Part shown: positions 63,700 to 64,000 of the stretch, in pieces
Layout of the letters: every line of letters begins with the position of its first letter
Position numbering within the stretch: the first letter of the stretch is position 1
NCBI GenBank assembly: GCA_963823495.1
Contig: CAWGLV010000001.1
Span: forward strand, 1-64,000
Direction: 5' to 3'
From: DATDAH01 sp963823495
GTDB taxonomy: Bacteria > Actinomycetota > Acidimicrobiia > Acidimicrobiales > DATDAH01
Length of the DNA: 64,000 nt
Notes under the pieces: model-generated
The model's input: only the letters and a program-made list of their open reading frames with translations
The model's database searches: none
What the model was told of the DNA's origin: nothing
Program-made: the position numbers and the translations under genes

Positions 63700-64000
63700 G
63701 GGCTTCTCCCTCGTGGGGCTGGGCGTAGAGGTCTTCACGGAGTCGGCGCCGAGCCCGGTGCAGGCGGACCTTGGCCGCGGTCACCGAGATGTCGAGCTCG
63801 GCCGCGATGGCGTCGTGGGGCAGGTCATAGACGTCGCGCAGCACGACCACAGCCCGGAGCCCGGGCGAGAGCCGGCGCAGCGCCTCGGTGAGGTGGTGAC
63901 GGAGGCTGTCGCCCTCGGCGTGGGCTACGGGGTCGATGTGGATGCGGTCGTCGGCCACGGGCGTCTCCTCGGTCAGCTCGTCGTGACGATGCCGGGCCCG
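63689..64000 (-). CDS. ECF sigma factor, C-terminal part
   Basis: The frame is open to the right window edge, so the N-terminus (region 2) is missing. Visible is the region 4 helix-turn-helix: EALRRLSPGLRAVVVLRDVY, then LPHDAIAAELDISVTAAKVR and LHRARRRLRE. It is typical of extracytoplasmic-function sigma factors of the RpoE class. It overlaps the anti-sigma gene, implying co-expression. Confidence 0.88.
   Translation of the reverse strand, partial: RARHRHDELTEETPVADDRIHIDPVAHAEGDSLRHHLTEALRRLSPGLRAVVVLRDVYDLPHDAIAAELDISVTAAKVRLHRARRRLREDLYAQPHEGEARAV

Overview
This is a GC-rich bacterial window that reads as an actinobacterial chromosome. The Acidimicrobiia (Iamia/Ilumatobacter-like lineages) are my best guess, by inference only. 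Three things point that way: the gene order truA-rplM-rpsI-glmM-glmS-acpS, with nnrD and alr further along; frequent GTG/TTG starts and apparently leaderless promoters of the form TANNNT followed 6-7 nt later by the start codon; and long Ala/Glu/Asp/Thr-rich tails on several ribosomal proteins. Almost all housekeeping genes lie on the minus strand, so transcription runs from high to low coordinates.

Layout from right to left, in the direction of transcription. At 63334-64000 are the end of an ECF-type sigma factor and its anti-sigma partner. At 58857-62965 is the rif-type cluster: tRNA-Trp, secE, nusG, rplK, rplA, rplJ with a leader/attenuator, and rplL. It is separated from rpoB and rpoC (46556-54217) by about 4.6 kb holding a tyrosine phosphatase, an SDR, a secreted beta-helix/SLH protein and a toxin-antitoxin pair. 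A perfect 21-bp inverted repeat follows rpoC, then a membrane sulfatase-like gene. The str operon (rpsL, rpsG, fusA, tuf; 39864-44223) runs into rpsJ. After a 263-bp gap come the S10, spc and alpha clusters (rplC to rplQ; 22214-39248), with secY, adk, map and a GT87-like gene inserted before infA. At 20050-21954 are a DHA2 efflux pump and a VapBC-type module. The growth genes continue with truA, a CDF-like transporter, rplM, rpsI, glmM, a giant GlmS-like protein and acpS (11724-19670), then a second DHA2 pump, a ClC protein, a potassium-channel-like protein, nnrD, a CBS protein and alr (4872-11568).

The left 4.9 kb is accessory in character. It contains a DUF559 nuclease-like gene bracketed by two pairs of 48-bp palindromic repeats, a DUF3524 glycosyltransferase related to the tRNA-queuosine mannosyltransferase family, a PlsC acyltransferase, and two membrane/kinase genes that each look frameshifted.

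The most unusual signal is the DUF559 gene with its repeat pairs (3592-4864). The four repeats have identical length, identical 14-bp internal spacing and compensatory base changes in an inner stem capped by an NNGA tetraloop. The arrangement resembles a REP/RAYT unit, but with a Vsr-like nuclease in place of the transposase-like protein. Other points of interest are tuf codon usage unlike that of its neighbours, a duplicated rpsD tail, the roughly 1150-residue GlmS-like enzyme, a likely CTG start for infA, and acidic extensions on S3, L22, L10 and NusG.
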